Shown here in pieces: positions 1-6,301 of a stretch of DNA of 12,268 nucleotides (position 1 is the first letter of the stretch; each line of letters opens with the position of its first letter). The notes beneath the pieces are model-generated. The model worked only from the letters and a program-made list of their open reading frames with translations. It made no database searches and was not told the origin of the DNA. The translations under genes were made by a program, and so were the position numbers. This DNA comes from Pyrolobus sp964613695 (GTDB lineage Archaea; Thermoproteota; Thermoprotei_A; Sulfolobales; Pyrodictiaceae), in contig CAZTIR010000039.1 in NCBI GenBank assembly GCA_964613695.1, forward strand, positions 1-12,268, in the 5' to 3' direction.

Positions 1-109
1 CTAGGTTATTGTCGACGAGAGTTACGAGCAGGATGTCGACTTTGTCTACGAGGTGTTTGACGAGTATCTGGTTTGATAACTCTCCCCCACCGGTGACATA
101 GCAGTGCAT
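1..109 (-). CDS. partial unknown reading frame at the left edge, weakly reductase-like
   Basis: This reading frame stays open from ATG at 109 (or TTG at 121) through the left window edge, so at least 36 codons are visible. It lies directly downstream of the glycosyltransferase stop on the same strand, as a downstream operon gene would. The peptide begins MHCYVTGGGELSNQILVKHL and continues with a hydrophobic, strand-like stretch (LVDKVDILLVTLVDNN). The pattern GGGxL...LVDxV resembles the C-terminal reductase domain of RibD/diaminopyrimidine reductases, but only about eight residues precede it, whereas those enzymes have some 100 or more. It is therefore an N-terminally truncated relative, a remnant, or an unrelated small gene. 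No Shine-Dalgarno sequence is visible before either start. The opposite strand encodes a short acidic open frame (5-76), so strand assignment is not certain. Confidence 0.35.
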   Translation of the reverse strand, partial: MHCYVTGGGELSNQILVKHLVDKVDILLVTLVDNNL

Positions 110-128
110 TGGCGTGATCAATGCTAGC

Positions 129-1292
129 CTAGGCTTCAACCAGACGCCCCAGGAACGCTGCAAGCCGCTCCGCTAGCTTATCGTAGCTGTGACGAGACTT
201 CACATACTCTAGGGCGGCTTCCCCCACCCTCCTACGCGTCTCCTCCGAGACGGCGGCCTCTAGTAGAGCATCGCTGGGCTCATCGAACCTGCTCTTTATC
301 ACCACGTGGTCCGGCACTAGTATCCAGGGTGCGGCTACAGCAGCCTTACCCAAGGCCATGTAGTAGAGTAGCTTTGTCGGCAGTATGCCCGTGCGCTCAT
401 AGTAGCCTGGGGCGGCGGGGGAGAGGAGGAGGTCAGCCGCGTGTATATACGCCTGGACCCTCTCCGGCGGCTTGAAGCCCAGCATCGCAACCCTATCCTC
501 GACTCCGAGCTTCTCGGCAACCCTCCTCACGATGCCGGCAGCCTCGCCGTCGCCGACATAGGCTAGTCTAGCGCCCCTAACGCCCGCGTCGAGAAGCCTC
601 TTCAAGAGTATGACCGGCTCCCAGGGGACTGCGAGAGGGTGAAGCATCCCGACGAACGCTAGTAGAGGATCGCCCCCGCCCATCTCCTCCCAAGCCCCCT
701 CCACCTCCTCTCGCGGGGGCCTCGCGCCGATCACCTCCGGCTCAACGCCCTGGGGCAGTATGAGTAGAGGCTTCTCGAGAAGCACGTCCGGTATTCCATC
801 GTCGCTCGGCGAGAGGGTTGTGAGCATCCTGGGGTGTACGACTATCAACGCGTCCGCCCTCCTAGCGACGAGGAACCCAATCCTCCTCACGAGGTACGCG
901 ACCCGTGGCGGCCACCTCCTGTGGTACACTTGGAGGAGCCACCAGGGCTCCCACTCGTAGAGCACGAGCCGAGTCCTCAACCCGATCCGCGGTTTCAAGA
1001 GTGAGAGCGCCACTGCAACACTATAGAAGACTACGGCGTCATACCTCCCGAGCAGCCTCGACAGGCTAATAGCGTATGATGCCAGGTAGAGGCCTCTTAC
1101 CCTCAGGGCACCAACCTCTACCACGCGGACGCCGGGCAGGCCCCTCCACCTGCCTTTAACAGGCGGAGGTACTAGGAGCTCAACCTCCCACCCCTTCTTA
1201 ACCCTCGAGAGCCACAATGCAAGCTGTGCGGCCGCAGACCTCGGGATGACTCGACGCGCATCACCCCCAGCAGCAACCATAGCTACTCGCAA
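129..1292 (-). CDS. GT4-like glycosyltransferase (GT-B fold)
   Basis: A 387-residue retaining-type glycosyltransferase of the GT-B fold, probably transferring a sugar from a nucleotide-sugar donor to a cytoplasmic or membrane-associated glycan acceptor. The C-terminal donor-binding half carries the familiar family pattern: AYVGDGE (residues 244-250), LGF followed by HAADLLLSP (271-292), then an acidic residue in YYERTG and KLLYYMALGKAAVA (307-320), matching the E...K.LEYMA.GKPVVA motif of GT4 enzymes. The N-terminal half is the acceptor-side Rossmann domain. No signal peptide or clear membrane helix is visible. The start is TTG at 1292, chosen because GGGAGGAGGGTG lies just upstream at suitable spacing; an internal ATG at 1280 is the alternative. 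It is divergent from the UDP-xylose synthase-like gene, so the two may act in one glycan pathway. Donor and acceptor cannot be read from the sequence. Confidence 0.88.
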   Translation of the reverse strand: MRVAMVAAGGDARRVIPRSAAAQLALWLSRVKKGWEVELLVPPPVKGRWRGLPGVRVVEVGALRVRGLYLASYAISLSRLLGRYDAVVFYSVAVALSLLKPRIGLRTRLVLYEWEPWWLLQVYHRRWPPRVAYLVRRIGFLVARRADALIVVHPRMLTTLSPSDDGIPDVLLEKPLLILPQGVEPEVIGARPPREEVEGAWEEMGGGDPLLAFVGMLHPLAVPWEPVILLKRLLDAGVRGARLAYVGDGEAAGIVRRVAEKLGVEDRVAMLGFKPPERVQAYIHAADLLLSPAAPGYYERTGILPTKLLYYMALGKAAVAAPWILVPDHVVIKSRFDEPSDALLEAAVSEETRRRVGEAALEYVKSRHSYDKLAERLAAFLGRLVEA

Positions 1293-1328
1293 GCCACCCT
1301 CCTCCCTGGCCTAGAGGCATCAAGACCT

Positions 1329-1341
1329 CCATTATCCCTTA
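1329..1341. promoter_or_regulatory. AT-rich promoter element between divergent glycosyltransferase and epimerase genes
   Basis: The 81-base gap between the two divergent genes is GC-rich apart from a short island, CATTATCCCTTAG. Read leftward it gives GGGATAATGG, a weak TATA-like box placing a start about 20 bases before the glycosyltransferase TTG. Read rightward it lies about 40 bases before the GTG of the epimerase gene. It may serve both directions. This is inferred from position and composition only. Confidence 0.35.
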
Positions 1342-1373
1342 GCTGCTCAGGGTAGACCCGGGGCGGGCCTGGC

Positions 1374-2420
1374 GTGGAGCACCCAGTCTGTAGCGCCGAC
1401 GCGATAGTATGCAGGGGGTTGAAGCGCATCCTGGAATGGGGTGGCGAGTGGCTCGAGGCCTTTAAGGGTAGTAGGGTCCTCGTGACGGGCGGCGCGGGTT
1501 TCATAGGCAGTTGGCTCGTGGATACCCTCTACGCTGCCGGCGCGAGCCGCATCACTATAATTGATAACCTCTCGACGGGCGACGAGGGTAACGTTAAGCA
1601 CCTCCTCGCCACTGGGAAGGTTAGGCTTGTCCGCAAGCCGGTAGAGGAGGTGGAGGTCGACGAGTGCTACGACTACGTCTTCCACCTTGCAGCCCGCCCA
1701 GCCCCGGACGACTACCAGAAGCACCCTGTCGAGACGATGCTCGTCTCGAGCGAGGGTACTAGACGGGCTCTAGAAGTCGCGAGGAGGTGCGACGCCCGAT
1801 TCTTCCTAGCGTCCACCTCCGAGGTCTACGGCGACCCCGAGATAGTCCCGACGCCCGAGGACTACTGGGGCCGCGTCAACCCCATCGGTCCCCGAAGCCC
1901 CTACGACGAGGGTAAGAGGTACGCGGAGGCGTTGACGGCAGCCTATGTTAGAGAGTATGGCGTCGACGCCAGGATAGCCAGGATATTCAACACGTACGGC
2001 CCGCGCCTAGACCTCAGGCTAGGTGGCTACGGTAGAGTCGTGACCAAGTTCATACTCCAGGCGCTGAGGGGCGAGCCGCTGACCATCCACGGCGACGGCA
2101 GGCAGACCAGGAGCTTCCTCTACATAACAGACCTCATAGACGGCATAGTTAGGCTAGTGGCGCGAGACAGGGTGCCGCACCTAGTTTACAACCTAGGCTC
2201 CGACCAGGAAATCACGATACTCGAGCTAGCACTGCTCGTTAAGAAGCTTACCGGCTCAAGCTCGGAGATAATCCACACGCCTCCACGGCCGGACGACCCG
2301 CGCCGCCGTAGACCAGACATCACTAGGGCTAGGGAGGTGCTTGGCTGGGAGCCCCGGGTGAGCCTCGAGGAGGGGCTACGCGAGACTATCGAATGGGTTA
2401 GGGCGAGAACCGGGCTGTAG
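1374..2420 (+). CDS. UDP-glucuronate decarboxylase-like (UDP-xylose synthase) SDR enzyme
   Basis: Extended short-chain dehydrogenase/reductase of 348 residues, most like UDP-glucuronic acid decarboxylase, which uses bound NAD to make UDP-xylose from UDP-glucuronate in the cytoplasm. The NAD-binding GxxGxxG motif is TGGAGFIGS (residues 38-46). The catalytic set is T148 and E150 in ASTSEVYG, with Y177 and K181 in YDEGK. The block NPIGPRSPYDEGKR, together with IARIFNTYGPR, HGDGRQTRSF and the late RPDDPRRRRPDI-LGWEP segment, is characteristic of UDP-xylose synthases rather than of GalE or RmlB, though epimerase or 4,6-dehydratase activity cannot be excluded. Start GTG 1374 leaves about 30 residues ahead of the first beta strand; TTG 1419 is an alternative, but its G-rich upstream run touches the start codon. 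It leads a four-gene rightward operon and supplies a donor plausibly used by the divergent glycosyltransferase. Confidence 0.83.
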   Translation: MEHPVCSADAIVCRGLKRILEWGGEWLEAFKGSRVLVTGGAGFIGSWLVDTLYAAGASRITIIDNLSTGDEGNVKHLLATGKVRLVRKPVEEVEVDECYDYVFHLAARPAPDDYQKHPVETMLVSSEGTRRALEVARRCDARFFLASTSEVYGDPEIVPTPEDYWGRVNPIGPRSPYDEGKRYAEALTAAYVREYGVDARIARIFNTYGPRLDLRLGGYGRVVTKFILQALRGEPLTIHGDGRQTRSFLYITDLIDGIVRLVARDRVPHLVYNLGSDQEITILELALLVKKLTGSSSEIIHTPPRPDDPRRRRPDITRAREVLGWEPRVSLEEGLRETIEWVRARTGL

Positions 2421-2433
2421 GAGGTGCGCCTCG

Positions 2434-2817
2434 TTGAAGCTTTTGGAGCACGTGGAGTTTCTACGTGTTAGGCTCTGCGGCCGAGAGTACCACTACGATA
2501 TTGTCGTGCTGCCGGGTTGCGTCGTGGAGCCTAGATGGGCCAAGAGGCTCTCTAAGAAATACGCCGAGCTGTACCAGCACACGCCCCTCTCCCGCGAGGA
2601 GCTCGAGGAGTATCTGGCTAGGGCTGGCGACATAGACTGTCTCGTCGTCGGGACGGGGTTGGAGGGGCGTATGAGACTCACTCCAGAGGCTCAAAGGCTT
2701 GTGGACGAGCTGAGGAGACGCGGGGTGAGGGTGTATGTTGCTAAGACGCGCGAGCTTCTCGGCCTCGAGTTAGAGGGTTGCAAGAGGATATTGGCTGTGG
2801 TGCACGTCACGTGCTAG
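2434..2817 (+). CDS. Mth938/DUF498 family protein
   Basis: A 127-residue protein that fits the Mth938-like (DUF498, PF04430) family, small alpha/beta proteins found in archaea, bacteria and mitochondria. Members such as NDUFAF3 and AAMDC have assembly or regulatory roles, but no enzymatic activity is established. Visible hallmarks are an early beta-rich region with YDIVVLPGCVVEPRW (residues 21-35), the central LVVGTGLEGRMRLTPE (70-85), the helix-strand RRRGVRVYVAKT (95-105) in the place of the family's T/EA segment, and a C-terminal VVHVTC corresponding to the family's H-L-T-C end. The start is TTG 2434; GGAGGTG at 2419-2425, overlapping the upstream stop, gives a good ribosome-binding site about 8 bases away. 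The 13-base gap to the epimerase gene implies co-transcription. A specific role in this organism is unknown. Confidence 0.72.
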   Translation: MKLLEHVEFLRVRLCGREYHYDIVVLPGCVVEPRWAKRLSKKYAELYQHTPLSREELEEYLARAGDIDCLVVGTGLEGRMRLTPEAQRLVDELRRRGVRVYVAKTRELLGLELEGCKRILAVVHVTC

Positions 2818-2826
2818 GGTAGCAGT

Positions 2827-3153
2827 ATGTGCTGGAAGCTTGTGCGCGACAAGCTCGCCGAGGAGCTGAAGTCTCGGGGCGTTATAGTCTGGAGGGCTAG
2901 GGATAGAGGCGAGTACGAGAGGGCACTTCGCGCCAAGATAGTCGAGGAGGCTTTCGAGCTAGCGGCCTCGAAGGGCAGCGAGGAGCTCCTAGAAGAGGCG
3001 GCCGATATACTCGAGGCCCTCTCGGCCCTCCTGAAGCTACACGGCTATAGACTCGAGGATGCTCTCGAGAGAGCGAGGTCTAAACGGGAGGAGCGTGGGG
3101 GGTTCGACGGCGGCTACATAGCCCTATTTGACTGCGGCTCTGGGGTGGAGTAG
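2827..3153 (+). CDS. MazG-like nucleoside triphosphate pyrophosphohydrolase
   Basis: A 108-residue all-alpha protein of the MazG/phosphoribosyl-ATP pyrophosphohydrolase superfamily, close to the short archaeal 'predicted house-cleaning NTP pyrophosphohydrolase' type. These hydrolyse NTPs to NMP and pyrophosphate with Mg2+, often to remove non-canonical nucleotides. It opens with KLVRDKLAEELKSRG (residues 4-18), the usual N-terminal signature. The metal-binding pair is EEAFE (E40, E41, E44) and EEAAD (E56, E57, D60), and it ends with KREERGGF (86-93). Length is typical for the single-domain form. The ATG start lies 9 bases after the DUF498 stop, with no strong Shine-Dalgarno, so translation may be coupled. 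It belongs to the same operon as the UDP-xylose synthase-like and GH130 genes. Substrate is not deducible. Confidence 0.82.
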   Translation: MCWKLVRDKLAEELKSRGVIVWRARDRGEYERALRAKIVEEAFELAASKGSEELLEEAADILEALSALLKLHGYRLEDALERARSKREERGGFDGGYIALFDCGSGVE

Positions 3154-3157
3154 AGGC

Positions 3158-4273
3158 TTGCACGAGTTGAGGTACAAGGGCTCATTCCCCCTAGCCCCCT
3201 ACGCGGACGAGCTCACAAGGCTACGCACGCCCACGGCGCACGATGTGTTCCATAGGCTCGGCGTTGTCACCCCTGATAGGATTCACATCAAGAACCATCC
3301 CCTGGCCAACCCCCTCACCGCTTTCAACGCCGCCCTCGACTACGGCAATGATAGTGACACGCTCGTGCTCTACCCGAGGATTGTCATAGGGTACTTCAAG
3401 TACGTCTCGGCTATAGTCGAGATGGAGGTTCCACTCGAGGACCTCTACACCGGGAGCATATCGATAAGCCACTACCCCGCCGAGCTCATCATACACCCCT
3501 CCACGAGCATCGACATCTGGGGGACTGAGGACCCGAGGGTGACGAGGATTGATGGGAGGAGGCACATGGTCTACGCGGGCCGCACGATAAACTACTTCGA
3601 GTCCCACGTACGCCGCGAGCGCACCCTCCCAGTGCTAGCGGTAGAGCTGGGCAAGCACAGGTGGCTCAAGGTAGGGTACTTCGTGCTACCCGACCATCTG
3701 AGACCACACCTCGTCAGCGACAAGGACGCGTTCATCGTGGAGGCGGGTGGGGACCTGCTCCTCTTCCACAGGCCGCACATGGATGACGAGCAGTTCTACC
3801 TCACGGTGAGCGTGGTGCCTAGGAACGCCTACCAGAGGGCTATCGAGGAGGCGCAGAGAGGCGAACCAGTGCCCATATACGTGCAGAGCACGAGAACAAT
3901 CCTCCTCCCAACCATCTTCGAGGACAAGCTCGGCTGGGCGGCGCCGCCTATAGAGGTGGAGAAGAACACATTCCTAACACTAATACACGCCGTCGACAAT
4001 AAGCTTAAACGCTACTGGGTCTTCGCGGCGCTCATACGCTACGACCGCGACTACGGCCCGCGGGCGATAGCGGTAACACCGCGCTACATAATGGAGCCTA
4101 GGGCCATCTACGAGGTCTACGGCGACCGCCCCTTCACCATATTCCCCTGCGGGGCAGTCAAGCACGGAGACAGCATCATAATATCCTATGGCGCTGCTGA
4201 CAGCGTGGTCGGCTTCGCAGAGGCCAGGATAGACGATATCATGGCCGAGTTAGACCGTTCAAGGCTCGAATAG
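3158..4273 (+). CDS. GH130 family beta-mannoside phosphorylase-like protein
   Basis: Five-bladed beta-propeller enzyme of glycoside hydrolase family 130, whose characterised members cleave beta-1,4-mannosides or mannosyl-GlcNAc by phosphorolysis, releasing mannose 1-phosphate. Numbering from TTG 3158 (371 residues), the family motif GTEDPRV occurs near residues 122-128; the Asp of EDPR is, as I recall, the general acid. It is followed by RRHMVYAGRT, a WAAPPIE segment standing for the usual G-PPP-I, then LIHAVDN, and a C-terminal IFPCGAV...ISYGAADS block typical of the family's closing blade. A longer frame opens at TTG 3128, overlapping the MazG-like gene, but GGGGTGGAG at 3142-3150 sits well for TTG 3158, which I prefer. 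No signal peptide, so the protein is cytoplasmic. The last 35 bases overlap a convergent small membrane protein gene. Mannoside substrate and phosphorolysis rather than hydrolysis are inferred. Confidence 0.8.
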   Translation: MHELRYKGSFPLAPYADELTRLRTPTAHDVFHRLGVVTPDRIHIKNHPLANPLTAFNAALDYGNDSDTLVLYPRIVIGYFKYVSAIVEMEVPLEDLYTGSISISHYPAELIIHPSTSIDIWGTEDPRVTRIDGRRHMVYAGRTINYFESHVRRERTLPVLAVELGKHRWLKVGYFVLPDHLRPHLVSDKDAFIVEAGGDLLLFHRPHMDDEQFYLTVSVVPRNAYQRAIEEAQRGEPVPIYVQSTRTILLPTIFEDKLGWAAPPIEVEKNTFLTLIHAVDNKLKRYWVFAALIRYDRDYGPRAIAVTPRYIMEPRAIYEVYGDRPFTIFPCGAVKHGDSIIISYGAADSVVGFAEARIDDIMAELDRSRLE

Positions 4274-4445
4274 CGGTTAGGACGGAGACAACGAAAACAG
4301 TCATGGCGACAATCCAGGTTAATAGTGCAGCTTTTTCAGAGCGGCGCTTCTTAACACCCATGAGGGTCTTGAGGACCGCCGAGTATACCACGAGTATGAC
4401 CAGAATCGTTATCATCAAGTGTAGGGGGAGGATGGGCACCGCCAA
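4239..4445 (-). CDS. small two-helix membrane protein downstream of PAN
   Basis: A 68-residue protein with two predicted transmembrane helices (about residues 5-29 and 41-63). They are separated by a short, strongly basic loop GVKKRRSEK, a plain helical hairpin with no recognised family. Start TTG 4445 falls three bases beyond the PAN stop codon; an ATG at 4415 (residue 11) would shorten the first helix. Almost zero spacing to PAN suggests co-transcription and coupled translation. The basic loop would face the cytoplasm under the positive-inside rule, putting both termini outside. The 3' end overlaps the convergent GH130 gene by 35 bases. Whether it has anything to do with PAN, for instance as a membrane tether or a substrate, is unknown. 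Hydropathy of two clean blocks supports a real gene; its short length keeps confidence moderate. Confidence 0.58.
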   Translation of the reverse strand: MAVPILPLHLMITILVILVVYSAVLKTLMGVKKRRSEKAALLTWIVAMTVFVVSVLTAIRALNGLTRP

Positions 4446-4448
4446 CCC

Positions 4449-5666
4449 CTAGGCATAGTAGTTGGCGGGCGTGCTGCTATCCTTCTCGGCGTAGGGCCTC
4501 TTCCTCCTCCTAAGAACCTTGTCAACAGCCTTGAGGAAGTCCTCCATTGTTATCATGCGCCTCCCCGCTCTCAGCGCGAAGTAGCCCGCCTCGGTGACTA
4601 TCGCCTTGAGGTCCGCGCCCGTAGCCCCCTCGGTAATCCTCGCTATATAGCGGAGGTCTACGTCGGGCGCCAGCCTAGCCCTCCTCGTGTGGATCCTGAG
4701 TATCTCGTAGCGGCCCTGCTCGTCTGGCGGCGGCACGTAGATGAGCCTATCGAAGCGACCAGGCCTCAGTATCGCCGGGTCCAGGATGTCTATCCTGTTG
4801 GTAGCCGCTATTATCTTCACGTTATCGAGTGGGTCGAAGCCGTCCATCTCCGCGAGTAGCTGCATGAGGGTCCTCTGGACCTCGCGCTCCCCGCTCGTAC
4901 CGATATCTATCCTCTTCGCGGCTATGGCGTCAATCTCGTCGATGAATATTATCGCTGGCGCCTTCCTCCTGGCCAGTTGGAAGACCTCCCTCACTATCCT
5001 AGCGCCTTCACCGATAAACTTGTGGACAAGCTCGGAGCCAACGAGCCTGATGAAGGTGGCGTTAGTCTCGCCCGCCAGGGCCTTCGCTAGTAGAGTCTTG
5101 CCGCAGCCCGGCGGCCCGTAGAGGAGGACACCCTTAGGAGGCTCTATGCCGAGCTCCCTGAACAACTCTGGGTTCTTGAGCGGCAGCTCTATAGCCTCTC
5201 TAAGCTCGCGGATCTGCTCTTTAAGACCGCCAACATCGCTGAACCTCACCTTGGGCCTCTCTACAACCTCGAAGCCCCTCACGTACGGGTCTTCGCGCTG
5301 CGGCAGCACCTCGAGTATAACTGTACCACGGTTGTTGATGGCTACGTGCATGCCAGGCTTTATCTTATCCGGGTCCAGCCTCTCCGAGACCCTTACTATG
5401 AGGTTGGGGCCCGTGCTGCTCTTAACCACGAACCTGCCGTCGGGGAGCTTGTCCAGAACCACTGCCTCGAAGAGAGGCCAGTCGTTAAGCTTCTTCAACT
5501 CATTCTTATAGAACTGTAGCTCCCTCTTGAGGGCGTCGCGCTCAGCCTCAAGCTCTCTCACACGCCTCTCAAGGAGACGCACATACTCCTCGAGGGTATC
5601 GCAGTCCAAGTGAACCCTGACCTCCTCCCTCCCGTTCTTCTCGTCGTAGGTGCTAGCCATGCCCAC
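4449..5666 (-). CDS. pan: proteasome-activating nucleotidase PAN (AAA+ ATPase)
   Basis: A 405-residue AAA+ unfoldase that forms a hexamer on the 20S proteasome and feeds it unfolded substrates, the archaeal counterpart of eukaryotic Rpt1-6. Order of parts: N-terminal coiled coil (about residues 24-62, heptads in EEYVRLLERRVRELEAERD), OB-fold (about 65-122), then the ATPase domain. The ATPase shows Walker A GPPGCGKT (184-191), the aromatic pore loop KFIGEG (216-221), Walker B IIFIDEID (239-246), sensor-1 region ATNRID (288-293) and arginine fingers in RPGRFDR (301-307). The final residues NYYA give an HbYX-type tail (Y-Y-A) that opens the proteasome gate. Start GTG 5666 or ATG 5660; a GGCGGGG run lies just upstream. 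All catalytic residues are present, so it should be active. Proteasome subunits are not in this window; the next co-directional gene is a small membrane protein. Confidence 0.95.
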   Translation of the reverse strand: MGMASTYDEKNGREEVRVHLDCDTLEEYVRLLERRVRELEAERDALKRELQFYKNELKKLNDWPLFEAVVLDKLPDGRFVVKSSTGPNLIVRVSERLDPDKIKPGMHVAINNRGTVILEVLPQREDPYVRGFEVVERPKVRFSDVGGLKEQIRELREAIELPLKNPELFRELGIEPPKGVLLYGPPGCGKTLLAKALAGETNATFIRLVGSELVHKFIGEGARIVREVFQLARRKAPAIIFIDEIDAIAAKRIDIGTSGEREVQRTLMQLLAEMDGFDPLDNVKIIAATNRIDILDPAILRPGRFDRLIYVPPPDEQGRYEILRIHTRRARLAPDVDLRYIARITEGATGADLKAIVTEAGYFALRAGRRMITMEDFLKAVDKVLRRRKRPYAEKDSSTPANYYA

Positions 5667-5703
5667 TATACCCCGCCATCCAGGCTCTAAGCGCTAAACC
5701 AGG

Positions 5704-5711
5704 ATAAATAA
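5704..5711 (-). promoter_or_regulatory. TATA-like box of the PAN gene
   Basis: On the minus strand, TTATTTATCC stands out in GC-rich surroundings. The box would place the transcription start near 5680, leaving a leader of about 15 bases that holds the GGCGGGG ribosome-binding site. On the plus strand the same island reads GGATAAATAAG and could drive rightward transcription toward the structured region and the C/D sRNA. Called from position and composition. Confidence 0.55.
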
Positions 5712-5748
5712 GACTCAAGGCTGGTAACACAATGCGGGTATGTGAGCG

Positions 5749-5855
5749 TTATACCAGAGAGCGGGGGGCAAGCCCCGCGCTACTCATCCACCGGCCGCGA
5801 CGCGGCCGAGTCGAGCGGGGTGCCGTGAGTTGCAACCCGCCGGGGCCTGGTAAAA
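5749..5855 (+). ncRNA. candidate structured RNA: four-way junction of GC-rich hairpins
   Basis: The space upstream of PAN carries three consecutive strong hairpins. They are GCGGGG/CCCCGC (5761-5766 with 5773-5778), CGGCCGCG/CGCGGCCG (5792-5799 with 5801-5808, an 8-base perfect inverted repeat around one A) and GCGGG/CCCGC (5815-5819 with 5836-5840). The flanks TTATACCAG (5749-5757) and CTGGTAAAA (5847-5855) pair in 8 of 9 positions and would close the set into a cloverleaf-like four-way junction. It is not a tRNA: no T-loop or anticodon-arm geometry is found. It does not match SRP or RNase P RNA that I can recognise. An alternative hairpin GGTAT/ATACC (5737-5755) competes with the closing helix. 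Strand is uncertain; plus is given because the downstream C/D sRNA reads that way. It could instead be DNA-level structure or a termination element. Confidence 0.35.
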
Positions 5856-5916
5856 GGGGTTGTGATGAGGAGTCCGACCCCTGAACCATGATGACAACTT
5901 CTCTCCGCTGAACCCC
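5856..5916 (+). ncRNA. C/D box sRNA (2'-O-methylation guide)
   Basis: A complete archaeal C/D box guide RNA of 61 bases. It is closed by a terminal stem GGGGT (5856-5860)/ACCCC (5912-5916). Order: box C GTGATGA (5862-5868), 12-base guide GGAGTCCGACCC (5869-5880), box D' CTGA (5881-5884), spacer, box C' ATGATGA (5888-5894), 13-base guide CAACTTCTCTCCG (5895-5907), box D CTGA (5908-5911). All four boxes match consensus and the 3-base D'-C' spacer is typical. It would assemble with L7Ae, Nop5 and fibrillarin. By the box-plus-five rule the D guide predicts methylation of the fifth base (G) of a target CGGAGAGAAGUUG, and the D' guide of the fifth base (C) of GGGUCGGACUCC. I cannot place these in rRNA or tRNA from memory. 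It ends exactly at the 3' end of the convergent gene. Confidence 0.88.
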
Positions 5917-6287
5917 TACGGTGGTATGGGTGGCTTCTCTTCACCCTCCTCTTCGAACAACTCTACCATTATACGTGCCTTCACCTTCTCCCGCGTGAAC
6001 GGCGGTGGAGACTCTCCAAGCTCCACGGCGAACACGACCTCGTTGCCCAGGTCGTCCTTGAAGCGTACTTCGGCAATGTACACCTTCTTAGGCCCCTCCT
6101 GCATCATCCTCAGCACGGCATCGTATATCCTCGTGAGCGCCATCTGGAGCGAGACGGGGCTAGCGAAATCCTCGGGCCTCAGCTGGACAACCTCCAAGCC
6201 CTTCATAACCTGCCCTACCCGCGCCTCGCCCTCAAAAACCTTGACATGGCCCTTGTTCTCTTCTCCCACTCTTTCACACCGATACAT
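5916..6287 (-). CDS. uncharacterised 123-residue acidic protein
   Basis: I do not recognise this family. The predicted fold is mixed: a basic and polar N-terminus, a helix around residues 45-64 (SLQMALTRIYDAVLRMMQEG), then two likely beta strands (KKVYIAEVRFKDD, NEVVFAVELG, residues 67-89), a short helix, a final strand (KARIMVELFEEE) and an acidic, proline-rich tail ending PPIPP. No signal peptide, membrane helix or metal motif. It follows the cohesin gene by 47 bases on the same strand but has its own TATA-like box, so it may be independently transcribed. That box lies so close to ATG 6287 that the true start could be GTG 6269, which would remove the first six residues. Its 3' end meets the convergent C/D sRNA. 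Coding nature is supported by regular strand/helix periodicity and normal codon use. Confidence 0.68.
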   Translation of the reverse strand: MYRCERVGEENKGHVKVFEGEARVGQVMKGLEVVQLRPEDFASPVSLQMALTRIYDAVLRMMQEGPKKVYIAEVRFKDDLGNEVVFAVELGESPPPFTREKVKARIMVELFEEEGEEKPPIPP

Positions 6288-6301
6288 GTGCCTAGGCTAG
6301 T

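Noticed and set aside
5..76. Plus-strand acidic frame ending TGATAA, possible tail of a rightward gene
   Set aside because: An in-frame TAG at 2-4 limits it to 23 codons without a start. The opposite frame is open to the edge and co-directional with its neighbour.
4741..5511. Plus-strand Ser/Leu-rich ORFs inside PAN
   Set aside because: Antisense shadows of a clearly conserved ATPase gene.
5735..5855. tRNA or intron-containing tRNA in the cloverleaf-like region
   Set aside because: No T-loop consensus, no proper anticodon arm, and a 16-base loop in the last hairpin on either strand.
5732..5884. 50-codon plus-strand ORF over the hairpin region
   Set aside because: Its Arg/Pro/Gly-rich composition follows from GC-rich inverted repeats. 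It has no ribosome-binding site and its stop lies inside the D' box of the guide RNA.
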